Program-made: the position numbers and the translations under genes
Origin: Bacteroidia bacterium
Lineage (GTDB): Bacteria; Bacteroidota; Bacteroidia; Flavobacteriales; Flavobacteriaceae
Reading direction: 5' to 3'
DNA: 64,000 nucleotides
Assembly: GCA_030431055.1 (NCBI GenBank)
Contig: JAUIJA010000010.1
Coordinates: 1-64,000 of the forward strand
Shown: one piece after another, positions 45,741 through 54,859 of the stretch
Numbering within the stretch: the stretch's first letter is position 1
Layout of the letters: each line of letters starts with the position of its first letter
Notes under the pieces: model-generated
What the model saw: the letters and a program-made list of their open reading frames with translations, nothing else
Databases searched by the model: none
Told to the model about the DNA's origin: nothing

Positions 45741-46967
45741 TTACTTAGTGACAGGTGGTTCTATAACGTCGGTATCATCTTCTAATAATTCTTTTTTATC
45801 TTTGACTTCTTGTTTATTAAAGATTAAACCTATCATCATTATTAATGCAGATAGCACAATTATTTGAATAATTAAAGCCTTATTCACAATAGGAATTTTA
45901 CTTGCTTCTGGAATACTTAAAAACAATAAAATTGTAATTAATCCTCTTGGAGCAATAAACAATAAAGGCATTAACTTAACTTTAAATATTTTTAACTGAA
46001 TTGCTCTTACTAAATAAATTACAATTAAAATTCCAATCGCGATTTCAATAGTATATGGATTTAAAATTTCTTCTGTTTTCATTAAAAAACCAAATAACAA
46101 GAAAAATAACGATCGAATTAAAAATGCAGCCTCTATAACTAATTCTTTAAACTTTCCTACTTCTCTTTCCAGTACATTAGGTTTCAATTTTTGAATAAAT
46201 TTAAACCGTTGTAACTCGTCAAAGTTACCCATAAATAAACCAAAAAGCATAATAAAAATTAAAGCTGGTAAATGGTAAACTTCTGAAATAGCAAAAATTA
46301 AAATTATTAATAAAATAATAGGAGCAAACTTCACATGATGATCAATTCTGCTTAACAAGAACGCTAAAAATGCTGTTGCGATAAATGAAATTACAATCAT
46401 AATTAGAATTTGTAAGCCAAAATGCCCAACTGTATCTAAATTAATAACAGAATTTAAAGCTAAAAAATTAAAAAATAAGACTCCTAAAATATCAGATAAG
46501 CTACTCTCATAAATAGCAAACTCTTTACTAAATAAGTTTAAGTTACCCACACTCGATATTGCAATAGCACTACTTATAATACATAACGGAATAGCATTTA
46601 ATAAACCTTGTTTATAATCTGCGTCTAAGAAATAGTAAAAAAAGTGACCTATTGCAAAAGCCGTTATAATTAAAGGAACAACTGCTGTTATAAATGTTTT
46701 TCCTACGAAAGGAAGCTTTCGTTTATTTAAGTTTAATTCTAATGAACCTTCTAAAACGATTAAAACTAATCCTAATGTTCCAAAAAACGGCAACAATGGA
46801 TTCAAATCTGGAATTACAATATGCAAAACATCTGTTGCTTGACGAACAACCCAACCTAAAAGCAATAACAAAATTACCGAAGGAATCTTTGTTTTTGAAG
46901 ATGTTATGGTAAAAAAATAAGCAAGAAGTAATAAAACACAAACTGTGATTATAATTGTAATGTTCAT
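45741..46967 (-). CDS. Cation:proton antiporter (CPA family)
   Basis: A 408-residue protein with about 12 transmembrane helices. Motifs FGTLGLVLIVLEGSLELNL and ISSAIAISSVGNLN fit the Na+(K+)/H+ exchanger family. There is no TrkA-N regulatory domain; it ends with a short charged tail (KELLEDDTDVIEPPVTK). It probably exchanges Na+ or K+ for protons; the ion is not set by sequence. Monocistronic, divergent from the LETM1-related gene. Confidence 0.88.
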   Translation of the reverse strand: MNITIIITVCVLLLLAYFFTITSSKTKIPSVILLLLLGWVVRQATDVLHIVIPDLNPLLPFFGTLGLVLIVLEGSLELNLNKRKLPFVGKTFITAVVPLIITAFAIGHFFYYFLDADYKQGLLNAIPLCIISSAIAISSVGNLNLFSKEFAIYESSLSDILGVLFFNFLALNSVINLDTVGHFGLQILIMIVISFIATAFLAFLLSRIDHHVKFAPIILLIILIFAISEVYHLPALIFIMLFGLFMGNFDELQRFKFIQKLKPNVLEREVGKFKELVIEAAFLIRSLFFLLFGFLMKTEEILNPYTIEIAIGILIVIYLVRAIQLKIFKVKLMPLLFIAPRGLITILLFLSIPEASKIPIVNKALIIQIIVLSALIMMIGLIFNKQEVKDKKELLEDDTDVIEPPVTK

Positions 46968-47035
46968 GAATTCTCTTTTTTAGCAAGATAAAAAAATAGT
47001 TTCAAAAACTTAACACTCTAAGCTAAAGATTTTAT

Positions 47036-47043
47036 TAAATTTG
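47036..47043 (+). promoter_or_regulatory. -7 box of the LETM1-related gene
   Basis: TAAATTTG, an exact match, 18 bp before the ATG. Confidence 0.5.
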
Positions 47044-47060
47044 TTTATCACACATTAACT

Positions 47061-48257
47061 ATGATTAACCCATCTACAAACGGCTGGATTGAAAAATTTT
47101 TTCAAGAATGTGACGGTCAATTTCTTAACTACGGAAATGACTATCATTTTTTTTACGATCAAATTCGAAAATCTGGTTTTATATATGGTTATTGTGTTTC
47201 TATTCCTCTAAAAAAAGAATTATCATTAGAGCGAAACTCTCAAGATGAAATTATAAAAATTGGACTACTTAACGCTCTTTTTTCAGTTTATAATATTGTA
47301 AAACAGAATAATGACGTTGAAAATTTCGTTTCGTTAGCAAATGCTTTTTATAAAACTATCCAACATGAAAATTATAATTTTTTAAACAGGCTATTATCGA
47401 GCGGAAATAATTATTCAAAACTTGAAGCTGTAATTAATAACAGAGTACAAACCAATGCAAATTTTGTAAGTAAAAATTTCTCTCACATTATTACAAATGC
47501 TTTACTTTTTGTAGATGTTTTGGCTTTTCATCATTTTTTAGTCTACGGAAAGATTACTTCAAAATACATTAAAGAAATCGAATTATGTACAATTAATTTA
47601 ATTATGTTAGCTTTTAATGTGAAAATTAATAAAAGTAAATATGATGAATTGTTGATTAAACTTTTTGAAAATTCTTTGCGTTTTACAAAAATTGATACTG
47701 TTCAAAATCCTAACTTGGAAAATCTAAAATTAAAAAACTATCTGTTTGAAATTGAAAAATTATATTTATTAGATTTAACAGAAATGGCTTTATGGAGTGA
47801 TGAAAAACTAGACCATAATGAACAGGAATACTTAAAAGAAATTGCTCTACAATTAAATTTACCTAATTATGACGTTACTAAGAGCTGCCAAAATATAGAT
47901 GAGTTTATACAGCAGTATAAAGATGAAATTCCGTATTTTAACTATTCAAATCCGGTAAAACATTTTTATGATCAAACTAATAAAACAGTAACAAAATTAA
48001 TTACTAGAAACAGAAAGCGATTAACAAAGGAAATTTCTCAAAGTAGGGAATTAATGGTTTTATTGGCTCAATCTACTTCGAGAGAACTTGATGAAGAAGA
48101 AAAAAAGAAAGTAAAAAAACAACTACTCGAAATTTGTAAAACAATTCCATCTTTAACTATTTTTTTACTTCCTGGTGGCGGAATTTTATTACCTATATTA
48201 ATAAAGTACATTCCGCAATTATTGCCTTCTGCTTTTAATGAAAATCTTGAAGATTAA
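47061..48257 (+). CDS. LETM1-related protein
   Basis: A 398-residue protein. The middle has a TerB-like helical segment (MALWSDEKLDHNEQEYLKEIALQL). The C-terminus matches the LETM1-like fold with RNRKRLTKEISQSRELMVLLAQS and a hydrophobic end TIFLLPGGGILLPILIKYIP, the membrane segment being near the C-terminus. Relatives in Bacteroidota are annotated as LETM1-related biofilm-associated proteins. LETM1 in mitochondria affects K+/H+ exchange, and the neighbour here is a cation/proton antiporter. Function is not established. Confidence 0.7.
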   Translation: MINPSTNGWIEKFFQECDGQFLNYGNDYHFFYDQIRKSGFIYGYCVSIPLKKELSLERNSQDEIIKIGLLNALFSVYNIVKQNNDVENFVSLANAFYKTIQHENYNFLNRLLSSGNNYSKLEAVINNRVQTNANFVSKNFSHIITNALLFVDVLAFHHFLVYGKITSKYIKEIELCTINLIMLAFNVKINKSKYDELLIKLFENSLRFTKIDTVQNPNLENLKLKNYLFEIEKLYLLDLTEMALWSDEKLDHNEQEYLKEIALQLNLPNYDVTKSCQNIDEFIQQYKDEIPYFNYSNPVKHFYDQTNKTVTKLITRNRKRLTKEISQSRELMVLLAQSTSRELDEEEKKKVKKQLLEICKTIPSLTIFLLPGGGILLPILIKYIPQLLPSAFNENLED

Positions 48258-48264
48258 TTGAAAT

Positions 48265-48296
48265 AAAAAGCGATACAAATTTGTATCGCTTTTTTA
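48265..48296. terminator. Terminator after the LETM1-related gene, bidirectional
   Basis: AAAAAGCGATACAAA-TTTGTATCGCTTTTTT. Confidence 0.8.
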
Positions 48297-48312
48297 TAAT
48301 TCTGTATAAATA

Positions 48313-48942
48313 TTATTCGTAAAAATTTACTTCACCCGAAGTAATATCATACATTGCTCCTATAATTTTAATTTCGCCATTTTTTTCCATTTCAGAAAGT
48401 ATAGGACTTTCATTATGAATTCTTTCAATTGTTAATTCTACATTTTTCTTAGATACTTCATCAACAAAATCAAGATTTCCAGAATTTCTTAAACTTTCAT
48501 CTTTTGGTTCTGCAACTGCGTTAACAGCTGGTGCAATTTTTTGAATTAACTTTGTTAAATTCCCCATTTCGGCATGATCACAAGCTCCTTTTATAGCGCC
48601 ACAACTCGTATGTCCTAATACCACGATAAGTTTAGTTCCTGCTAATTTACAAGCAAACTCCATACTTCCTAAAATATCTTCGTTAACAAAGTTACCTGCT
48701 ATTCTTACGCTAAAAATATCACCAAGACCTTGGTCAAAAACTAATTCAGCCGAAACTCTAGAATCAATACAACTCAAAATAGTAGCAAAAGGAAATTGTC
48801 CTTCTTTAGTTGCGTTTACTTGCTCTAATAAGTTTCTATTGGCTTTTAAGTTATTTTGAAATCTTACATTTCCTTCTTTTAAAAACTGCAACGCTTTTTC
48901 TGGTGTCATTGTAGCTTGTGTTTCTTTTGTATGTGCTTTCAT
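48313..48942 (-). CDS. Beta-class carbonic anhydrase
   Basis: A 209-residue zinc enzyme converting CO2 to bicarbonate. Zn ligands Cys and Asp are in SCIDSRVSAEL, and His and Cys in LGHTSCGAIKGAC. FVNEDILGSMEFA completes the family pattern. Starts 6 bp after the SulP stop; the two likely work together. Confidence 0.95.
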   Translation of the reverse strand: MKAHTKETQATMTPEKALQFLKEGNVRFQNNLKANRNLLEQVNATKEGQFPFATILSCIDSRVSAELVFDQGLGDIFSVRIAGNFVNEDILGSMEFACKLAGTKLIVVLGHTSCGAIKGACDHAEMGNLTKLIQKIAPAVNAVAEPKDESLRNSGNLDFVDEVSKKNVELTIERIHNESPILSEMEKNGEIKIIGAMYDITSGEVNFYE

Positions 48943-48948
48943 TTTATC

Positions 48949-50541
48949 TTAATTTGATCCGTTAGTTTTAATTTTGTCTAATTTTAAAAAGTTTGTAAAA
49001 CTCTCGATATTGTCAACATCTCCTCTTTCTGATTGAATATGAACCCAAATGTTCTTATTTCTTGCTTGAATTAAGAAATTATCTAAAATTTCAACAATAT
49101 CATAATCTAGAAAAACAGTTTTTCTAATGTCTAAATTTAATCTTGAATTTTCTGGCAAACTAAATAACTCACTCTGAATTGCAGCTTTATTTAAAAATGT
49201 AACTTCTTCAGCTAAAGTCATTTTTACAGTTAAATTGTCATTTGCAGCTTGTTCTTTATGTAAAAAGTGAGAGTTTTGATAACTTTTAATTGCTATTACA
49301 ACTAATCCTGCTGCTAATCCTAAACCTACACCAATTAATAAATCGGTAAAAACAATTCCTAAAACTGTAATGATAAATGGAATAAACTGTTTCCAACCTA
49401 ATTTATACATTTTTGAAAACAAACTTGGGTTTGCTAGCTTATATCCTACGATTAATAAAACTGCAGCTAAAACAGATAAAGGGATTTTATTTAATAATGT
49501 AGGAATTAAAATTACAGAAAGTAATAATAAAAAACCGTGAATTATAGTAGATAACTTAGATTTTGCTGAAGATTGAATATTAGCGGAACTTCTTACAATC
49601 ACCTGAGTTACTGGTAAACCACCTATTAAACCAGAAATCATATTTCCTGTTCCTTGAGCTATTAATTCTCTGTTTGTAGGCGTAACATTTTTTTCAGGAT
49701 CAAGTTTATCAGTAGCTTCAACACTTAAAAGAGTTTCAATACTTGCTACAACCGCTATTGTAAAGGCTGTAACCCAAACTTTATAATTTGTAATGACTGA
49801 AAAATTTGGCGAACTAAATTGGTCTAAAAAATCTGAAACACTGTTAGGTATAGGAACATTAACCAAGTGACTACTTCCTATTGAAAATGTACTATGATTT
49901 AAAGTAAACACAAAAAATAGTATACCTAAAACAACTGCAACTAGAGGTCCTTGAATAAGTTGAAAAATACGTCCTTTTTTTGACAATACTTTATCCCACA
50001 ATAATAAAACACCTAAACTGATAAAACCAATTAAAGCTGCACCAGGATGAACGTGTTCTATTGTATTAAATAATTCATCAAAAGTATTATGACCATCTGA
50101 TTCAAAAAATTCTAAGTCCCAAGCTGAACTTTCGTCATATCCAAAAAAGTTTGGAATTTGCTTTAAAATAATAATTAATCCAATTCCTGTAAGCATTCCT
50201 TTAATTACAGATGACGGAAAATAATAACCAATTACACCTGCTTTAGCAATACCTAATAAAATTTGGAATGCACCTGCTATAACAACTGCAAGTAAGAAGT
50301 TATTAAAACCTCCTAAATCGCCTATTGCAACGATTACAATAGCTGCTAAACCCGCTGCTGGACCACTAACCCCTAACCTGGAACCACTAATTGCACCAAC
50401 AACAACTCCACCAATAATACCAGCGATAAGCCCTGAAAAAAGAGGTGCACCACTGGCTAATGCAATACCTAAACACAAAGGTAAAGCTATAAAGAAAACA
50501 ACAATACTCGCCGGAATATCGTTCTTTAAATATTTAAACAT
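48949..50541 (-). CDS. SulP family transporter paired with carbonic anhydrase
   Basis: A 530-residue permease with DIPASIVVFFIALPLCLGIALASG and GVSGPAAGLAAIVIV, then a STAS-like C-terminus (EVTFLNKAAIQSELFSLP, LDIRKTVFLDYDIVEIL). The carbonic anhydrase right after it supports bicarbonate as substrate, by analogy with BicA-like SulP proteins. A hypothetical gene of 96 residues lies 49 bp upstream. Confidence 0.9.
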   Translation of the reverse strand: MFKYLKNDIPASIVVFFIALPLCLGIALASGAPLFSGLIAGIIGGVVVGAISGSRLGVSGPAAGLAAIVIVAIGDLGGFNNFLLAVVIAGAFQILLGIAKAGVIGYYFPSSVIKGMLTGIGLIIILKQIPNFFGYDESSAWDLEFFESDGHNTFDELFNTIEHVHPGAALIGFISLGVLLLWDKVLSKKGRIFQLIQGPLVAVVLGILFFVFTLNHSTFSIGSSHLVNVPIPNSVSDFLDQFSSPNFSVITNYKVWVTAFTIAVVASIETLLSVEATDKLDPEKNVTPTNRELIAQGTGNMISGLIGGLPVTQVIVRSSANIQSSAKSKLSTIIHGFLLLLSVILIPTLLNKIPLSVLAAVLLIVGYKLANPSLFSKMYKLGWKQFIPFIITVLGIVFTDLLIGVGLGLAAGLVVIAIKSYQNSHFLHKEQAANDNLTVKMTLAEEVTFLNKAAIQSELFSLPENSRLNLDIRKTVFLDYDIVEILDNFLIQARNKNIWVHIQSERGDVDNIESFTNFLKLDKIKTNGSN

Positions 50542-50590
50542 AAATTTGATTTTTTAATTTAAAAACTTTTTAATAAGACTAACTACGTTT

Positions 50591-50881
50591 TTAAATTAAC
50601 TCGGGAGGTGGTAATACAATAGTAAATGAAAATTTACATTCTAATTGTTCGTCTAATAAAACAAACTCTTTTTTAAATGAGGATTCGAAAAAGAAATTAG
50701 CTAAAATACTTTCATTTTCATAAACCATTTTAATTTCATTAAAACTCGAAATATTTTCTTCTTCTTCTGTTGTATTAAAAAAGTATGAAATATCTGCTCC
50801 TTTATCAACAATACTAACTAATGTAGGTAATGTTATAAAAGACAAAAATAAAACTAATACTATTTTAACAATTAATTTCAT
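50591..50881 (-). CDS. Hypothetical single-span or exported protein, 96 aa
   Basis: Started at MKLIVKIVLVLFLSFITLPTLVS (50881), which gives a signal peptide or N-terminal helix. The rest is polar and acidic (FFNTTEEEENISSFNEIKM) and ends with IVLPPPELI. I do not recognise it. It may be the first gene of a transcript with SulP and carbonic anhydrase. Confidence 0.55.
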   Translation of the reverse strand: MKLIVKIVLVLFLSFITLPTLVSIVDKGADISYFFNTTEEEENISSFNEIKMVYENESILANFFFESSFKKEFVLLDEQLECKFSFTIVLPPPELI

Positions 50882-50929
50882 ACTTGACAAAAATACAAAA
50901 CTGTTTGTTTATTTAGACTCTAAATAGTA

Positions 50930-50962
50930 AAAAAAAACCTCAAAAAAATTGAGGTTTTTTTT
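50930..50962 (-). terminator. Terminator of dps
   Basis: AACCTCAA-aaaaa-TTGAGGTT with T tracts on both strands. dps ends 12 bp away on the minus strand. Confidence 0.75.
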
Positions 50963-50974
50963 ATATTGGTTTAA

Positions 50975-51454
50975 TTATAATTCTTCGTTTAACCAAGCTT
51001 TCATCATCCAAATTGTTTTTTCTTGCTCGGTTATGAAATCACTCATCATTGAATTTGTACCTTCATCTGAAATTTCTCCAGATGCATCTAAAATTTTTCT
51101 TTCAATTTGTAGTAAGCTCGATAATGAATTTACGACTAAATTGACAGCTTTTTCATCATTATTGATATTTTTTCCAACTTCTAATTGGTTTACTTCAATA
51201 TAATCTGCAAAAGTATGTAATGGTGTTCCTCCTAAAGTTAAAATACGCTCCGCTATTTCATCTATTTTAACTTGAGAATCATCATATAATTCTTCAAATT
51301 TCATATGCAATTCAAAAAATTTTCTACCTCTAATATTCCAGTGTAAACCTCTTAAATTCTGATAATAAACTTGAAAATTAGCTAACAATATATTTAAATC
51401 CTTTGTTAGTGATTTAGACTCTTCAATTGGTAATCCTAATGTATTAGTTTTCAT
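50975..51454 (-). CDS. dps: Dps family ferritin-like DNA protection protein
   Basis: A 159-residue ferritin-like four-helix protein. The ferroxidase ligands at the subunit interface are in HWNIRGRKFFELHMKFEELYDD (His, His, Asp/Glu spacing). It oxidises Fe(II) with peroxide and stores iron, protecting DNA. It diverges from oxyR, which probably controls it. Confidence 0.94.
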   Translation of the reverse strand: MKTNTLGLPIEESKSLTKDLNILLANFQVYYQNLRGLHWNIRGRKFFELHMKFEELYDDSQVKIDEIAERILTLGGTPLHTFADYIEVNQLEVGKNINNDEKAVNLVVNSLSSLLQIERKILDASGEISDEGTNSMMSDFITEQEKTIWMMKAWLNEEL

Positions 51455-51535
51455 AATGTATGTTGTTATTTTTTTAAGTTATTCAAATTTACAAAATCTT
51501 AAGACAAGAATAGCATAAGCTAAATTGATAATTAT

Positions 51536-51543
51536 TATATTTG
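51536..51543 (+). promoter_or_regulatory. -7 box of oxyR
   Basis: TATATTTG, an exact match, 16 bp before the ATG, in the dps-oxyR divergent region. Confidence 0.5.
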
Positions 51544-51559
51544 CATAAAATATCTCTAT

Positions 51560-52498
51560 ATGACAATTACACAACTTCACTATGTTTTAGCAGTTGCAGA
51601 ACATCAGAACTTTACATTAGCTGCCGAAAAATGCTTTGTAACACAACCAACACTTAGTATGCAAATACAAAAGTTAGAAGATGAACTAGGAATACAAATT
51701 TTTGATAGAAGTAAAAAACCTATTTCATTAACCGAAATTGGAAAAAAAATAGTTATTCAAGCACAAAACATTGTAAATGAAGCCGATAGAATTAAAGATA
51801 TTGTAGATCAACAAAAAGGATTTATAGGTGGAGAATTTAGAGTTGGAATTATTCCTACTATTACTCCTACTCTTTTACCTATGTTCTTGAATAATTTTAT
51901 TCATAAATATCCAAAAGTTAATTTAATTATCGAAGAATTAACAACAGAAGAAATTATAAGTAAACTAAAAAAAGGACATTTAGATTGTGCTATAGCAGCA
52001 ACTCCACTTGATGAAGAAAACATTAAAGAAGTAGTTTTATATTATGAGCCTTTTGTAGCTTATATTTCTGAAGATCATAAAAGCATCAATAAGAAAGAAA
52101 TTGAAATTGACGATTTAGACTTAGATCACATTTTACTTTTACAAGACGGACATTGCTTTAGAAATGGAATTATTAATCTTTGTAAAAACAATAAATATAT
52201 AGCAGATAGTCATTTTCAATTAGAAAGTGGAAGTTTTGAAACTTTAGTTAAATTAGTAGATGAAGGTTTAGGAACTACTCTATTACCCTACTTACATACT
52301 TTAAACTTGAACGAAAAAAGCAAGAAAAAACTGAAACCATTTAGCAATCCGAAACCAGCTCGTGAAGTTAGTTTATTGTATCCTAAAAACGAATTGAAAA
52401 TTCACATTATCGATGCACTTAGAAACACTATTAATGGCGTTGTAAAAGGAGCGATTGCTTTTCAAGATGTAGAAATTATCAGTCCGAAATTAAAGTAA
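51560..52498 (+). CDS. oxyR: OxyR, peroxide-sensing LysR regulator
   Basis: A 312-residue LysR regulator. The HTH (TLAAEKCFVTQPTLSMQIQKLEDELG) is followed by a regulatory domain with DGHCFRNGIINLC, in which Cys199 and Cys208 fall on the same numbers as in E. coli OxyR. H2O2 would oxidise these to a disulfide. Divergent from dps, a classical OxyR target. Confidence 0.95.
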   Translation: MTITQLHYVLAVAEHQNFTLAAEKCFVTQPTLSMQIQKLEDELGIQIFDRSKKPISLTEIGKKIVIQAQNIVNEADRIKDIVDQQKGFIGGEFRVGIIPTITPTLLPMFLNNFIHKYPKVNLIIEELTTEEIISKLKKGHLDCAIAATPLDEENIKEVVLYYEPFVAYISEDHKSINKKEIEIDDLDLDHILLLQDGHCFRNGIINLCKNNKYIADSHFQLESGSFETLVKLVDEGLGTTLLPYLHTLNLNEKSKKKLKPFSNPKPAREVSLLYPKNELKIHIIDALRNTINGVVKGAIAFQDVEIISPKLK

Positions 52499-52500
52499 TA

Positions 52501-52532
52501 AAAAAAGGAGCTATTTCTAGCTCCTTTTATTT
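52501..52532. terminator. Terminator between oxyR and the 64-aa gene
   Basis: AAAAAGGAGCTA-tttc-TAGCTCCTTTTATTTT. Confidence 0.75.
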
Positions 52533-52536
52533 TAGG

Positions 52537-52731
52537 TTAGTTAATATAAATCAAACATTGTTTTAATTCGGGTTTCTCTTTTGTAAATTGTAATAACCAT
52601 TCTGTTAATTGGTCAACTTCATAAGGCAATAATATTTTTAAAGCCTTTTCTAATTCTTTACAAAATAGATTGGGGTCGAAACTTACTCTTTCAAGTACAG
52701 ATTTTGTGTACGAATACATCGATCTTGCCAT
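52537..52731 (-). CDS. Conserved hypothetical protein, 64 aa
   Basis: A small soluble helical protein (MARSMYSYTKSVLERVSFDPNL, then KILLPYEVDQLTEWLLQF). This protein appears widely conserved in flavobacteria to my recollection, but has no assigned function. Converges on oxyR. Confidence 0.7.
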   Translation of the reverse strand: MARSMYSYTKSVLERVSFDPNLFCKELEKALKILLPYEVDQLTEWLLQFTKEKPELKQCLIYIN

Positions 52732-52847
52732 ACTTAGATAGATATAAAATTAAATTAAACATTATAAGAACGTGTTGTAAATATATAAAAAATAACGTTT
52801 ATTTTTTGAGGATATTACGACTAAAATGCTAATTATTTGTTAACAAT

Positions 52848-53510
52848 TTATTTACAAGCTCGTAACATTTCTCTTTTCCCAGGAGCACCTGGCAACTTTT
52901 CAACCTGAAAACCAGCACTTAACATTGCTTTTTTAATACTTGTTCGGCAAGCATAAGTAACTAAAATTCCATTCGGTAAAAGTGCACAAAACATTTTCTT
53001 AAAGATTTCTTCACTCCATAATTCGGGTTGAACAGGAAATCCGAAAGCATCAAAATAGATTAAATCATATTTTTCTACATCGTCAATATCTTGAAAAAAC
53101 TGTTTCCGTTTTGTTAATGTGAATGTTTCGTTTAATTGTTGTGTTTTTTCCCAACATGAGCTGTGAATTTCATCAAACACATCTTTATATTTATCAGCCT
53201 TTAATTGTTCAACATAATTGAGTTGGCCAACTTCTTCTTTTGAAATAGGATATGCTTCTACTCCAACGTAATCAATTTTTAAATTTCGTTTATGGCTTTC
53301 TAAAAAAGTTATAAAAGAATTCAAACCTGTTCCAAAACCAATTTCTAAAATAGAAACCTCAGAATTATCCTTAAAATTATTTAATCCGCTTTTAATAAAA
53401 ACATGATAGGCTTCCTGTATAGCACCGTGTTTGGAATGATAACTTTCATCCCAATCTTCAATATAAATGGTTGTAGATCCGTCGTTCGTTGTTACAATTT
53501 TTCTTTTCAC
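52848..53510 (-). CDS. mnmD: tRNA (mnm5s2U34) methyltransferase MnmD
   Basis: A 220-residue SAM methyltransferase. Motif I region is ILEIGFGTGLNSFITFLE, then YFDAFGFPVQPELWSEE, which is the DUF752/MnmC1 family. It methylates nm5s2U to mnm5s2U in the tRNA wobble position. The FAD-dependent MnmC2 half is absent, as in other stand-alone MnmD proteins. Confidence 0.9.
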   Translation of the reverse strand: MKRKIVTTNDGSTTIYIEDWDESYHSKHGAIQEAYHVFIKSGLNNFKDNSEVSILEIGFGTGLNSFITFLESHKRNLKIDYVGVEAYPISKEEVGQLNYVEQLKADKYKDVFDEIHSSCWEKTQQLNETFTLTKRKQFFQDIDDVEKYDLIYFDAFGFPVQPELWSEEIFKKMFCALLPNGILVTYACRTSIKKAMLSAGFQVEKLPGAPGKREMLRACK

Positions 53511-53543
53511 AATTAAATTTTTGACCTAAGTTACTATTCAAAT

Positions 53544-53649
53544 CGTCAATTTGAGTGAAATTCCAAAGGAATTTTGTATCGAAAATAAGATTTGAAGAAT
53601 CTAAAATTGTTCTCGATAATATTTTCTAACGAAAATCACTCGAACTGAC
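53544..53649. repeat. Palindromic repeat of about 106 bp (copy 1)
   Basis: Ends CGTCAATTTGAGTG and CACTCGAACTGACA are inverted repeats. Sequence and length match the copy at 59226-59330, with shared GAAATTC, GAATTTT and TTGTTCTCGATA blocks. No gene is inside. Confidence 0.8.
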
Positions 53650-53683
53650 AAAAAAAAGTTTAAGATTGCTCTTAAACTTTTTC
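53650..53683 (-). terminator. Terminator of the cytochrome gene
   Basis: AAAAAGTTTAAG-attgct-CTTAAACTTTTT, next to the end of the minus-strand cytochrome gene. Confidence 0.7.
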
Positions 53684-53687
53684 TGTA

Positions 53688-54149
53688 TTAGTTAATGTAT
53701 AATTTTTTAATCTTCGGAATTGGTCCGCCACATTTTACTTCGTGACATCTTATACAAGCATCAATTCCATTGTTAAAATGCTCTTTTGCATTTTCAGGAT
53801 CTTTATAAATTAATTCTTGAGCTTCTATAAATTTCTTGGCTTGTGTATTAAAAAATTCATCTTTATCAGTTTCATCAGTTAAAACTGCTTCATGAATTCT
53901 CGTAAAATGTTGTGGAAATTTACCAATTGTATCGCCTTTCAAAATTCTGTCTTTTAAACGCTCATTATCAACATACATTTGCTCCATTAGCGCAGCCATT
54001 TCACTCATTTCATACATTTCAAAACCATCATCATTTGTTTTAGTTTCAGATGTACAAGCTTCTTTATCTTCGGCTTTAGCTTCTTCTTTTTTATCTTGAC
54101 AAGAAACTAAAACAATAGCAGAAAAAATTAGATATAAAAACCTTTTCAT
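53688..54149 (-). CDS. Cytochrome c-like lipoprotein
   Basis: A 153-residue lipoprotein (MKRFLYLIFSAIVLVSC). A single haem-binding CxxCH is near the C-terminus: IDACIRCHEVKCGGPIPKI. A helical body precedes it (EMAALMEQMYVDNERLKDRI), similar in outline to cytochrome c' four-helix proteins. It probably carries electrons or senses ligand in the periplasm. Overlaps the DUF4920 gene by one base (TAATG). Confidence 0.75.
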   Translation of the reverse strand: MKRFLYLIFSAIVLVSCQDKKEEAKAEDKEACTSETKTNDDGFEMYEMSEMAALMEQMYVDNERLKDRILKGDTIGKFPQHFTRIHEAVLTDETDKDEFFNTQAKKFIEAQELIYKDPENAKEHFNNGIDACIRCHEVKCGGPIPKIKKLYIN

Positions 54150-54658
54150 TATTGTTTTGCAATTAAAACACCATCAGCCATAAATGAATACGTAACTTGT
54201 GGCTCAGTAATACTATCGATTGCTTCTTGAGATTTTCCTTCGTCTTTAGCATAATGCTTTAGCTCATCTACAGAAATAACACTTACAAATGCTTTACCAT
54301 TTACAATTGCTTCTTTTTCTTGAGCATTTTTAGGAACGAAAAATCCGTAATCTTTGAATTTTACAAATGCTTGTTCATCTTCTTCAAGACCTAAAGTCAT
54401 CCAACAACCTTTCTTTTGACAAACTTCGTCGATAGAAGATTTAAACTTAACGTTTAAAGTATCACCTTCTTTTAAATCTTTAAATTTTGCCATCATTTCA
54501 GCAGAAGAAATTGCTTCGTCTTGAGAAATTGAATCTCCAAAAACAGCATACTCTACAACATTTTCTACTACTTCATTTGTTTCAACTTCTTGTTTTGTTT
54601 CTTCTTTACAGCTTGCTAAAACAGCAACTGCAGCTAACGTAAGTACAATATTTTTCAT
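54149..54658 (-). CDS. DUF4920 lipoprotein
   Basis: A 169-residue lipoprotein (MKNIVLTLAAVAVLASC) with an OB-like DUF4920 domain, YAVFGDSISQDEAISSAEM. Two cysteines, VCQKKGCWMTLG, could bind metal or form a disulfide. Translationally coupled to the cytochrome gene downstream; a joint periplasmic redox role is inferred. Confidence 0.82.
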   Translation of the reverse strand: MKNIVLTLAAVAVLASCKEETKQEVETNEVVENVVEYAVFGDSISQDEAISSAEMMAKFKDLKEGDTLNVKFKSSIDEVCQKKGCWMTLGLEEDEQAFVKFKDYGFFVPKNAQEKEAIVNGKAFVSVISVDELKHYAKDEGKSQEAIDSITEPQVTYSFMADGVLIAKQ

Positions 54659-54778
54659 TTTTTTCTTTAATAAATTTCAACAAAAATAAGCTAATTCTTT
54701 AAAAATCACTCATTAAAAAGTTAATAATCTCTTAAATTAAAATACAATAATTACCAAAAAAGTAGTCAGTTTTTTTGT

Positions 54779-54786
54779 TACTTTTG
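54779..54786 (+). promoter_or_regulatory. -7 box of ilvE
   Basis: TACTTTTG, an exact match, with a 5' leader of about 70 bp before the ATG. Confidence 0.45.
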
Positions 54787-54859
54787 CAAAAGAATACAAA
54801 ATTATAGGTTTCAGTTAAAACTTCTCAAAATCTATAGTCAACTTAGACATCTTATCCTT

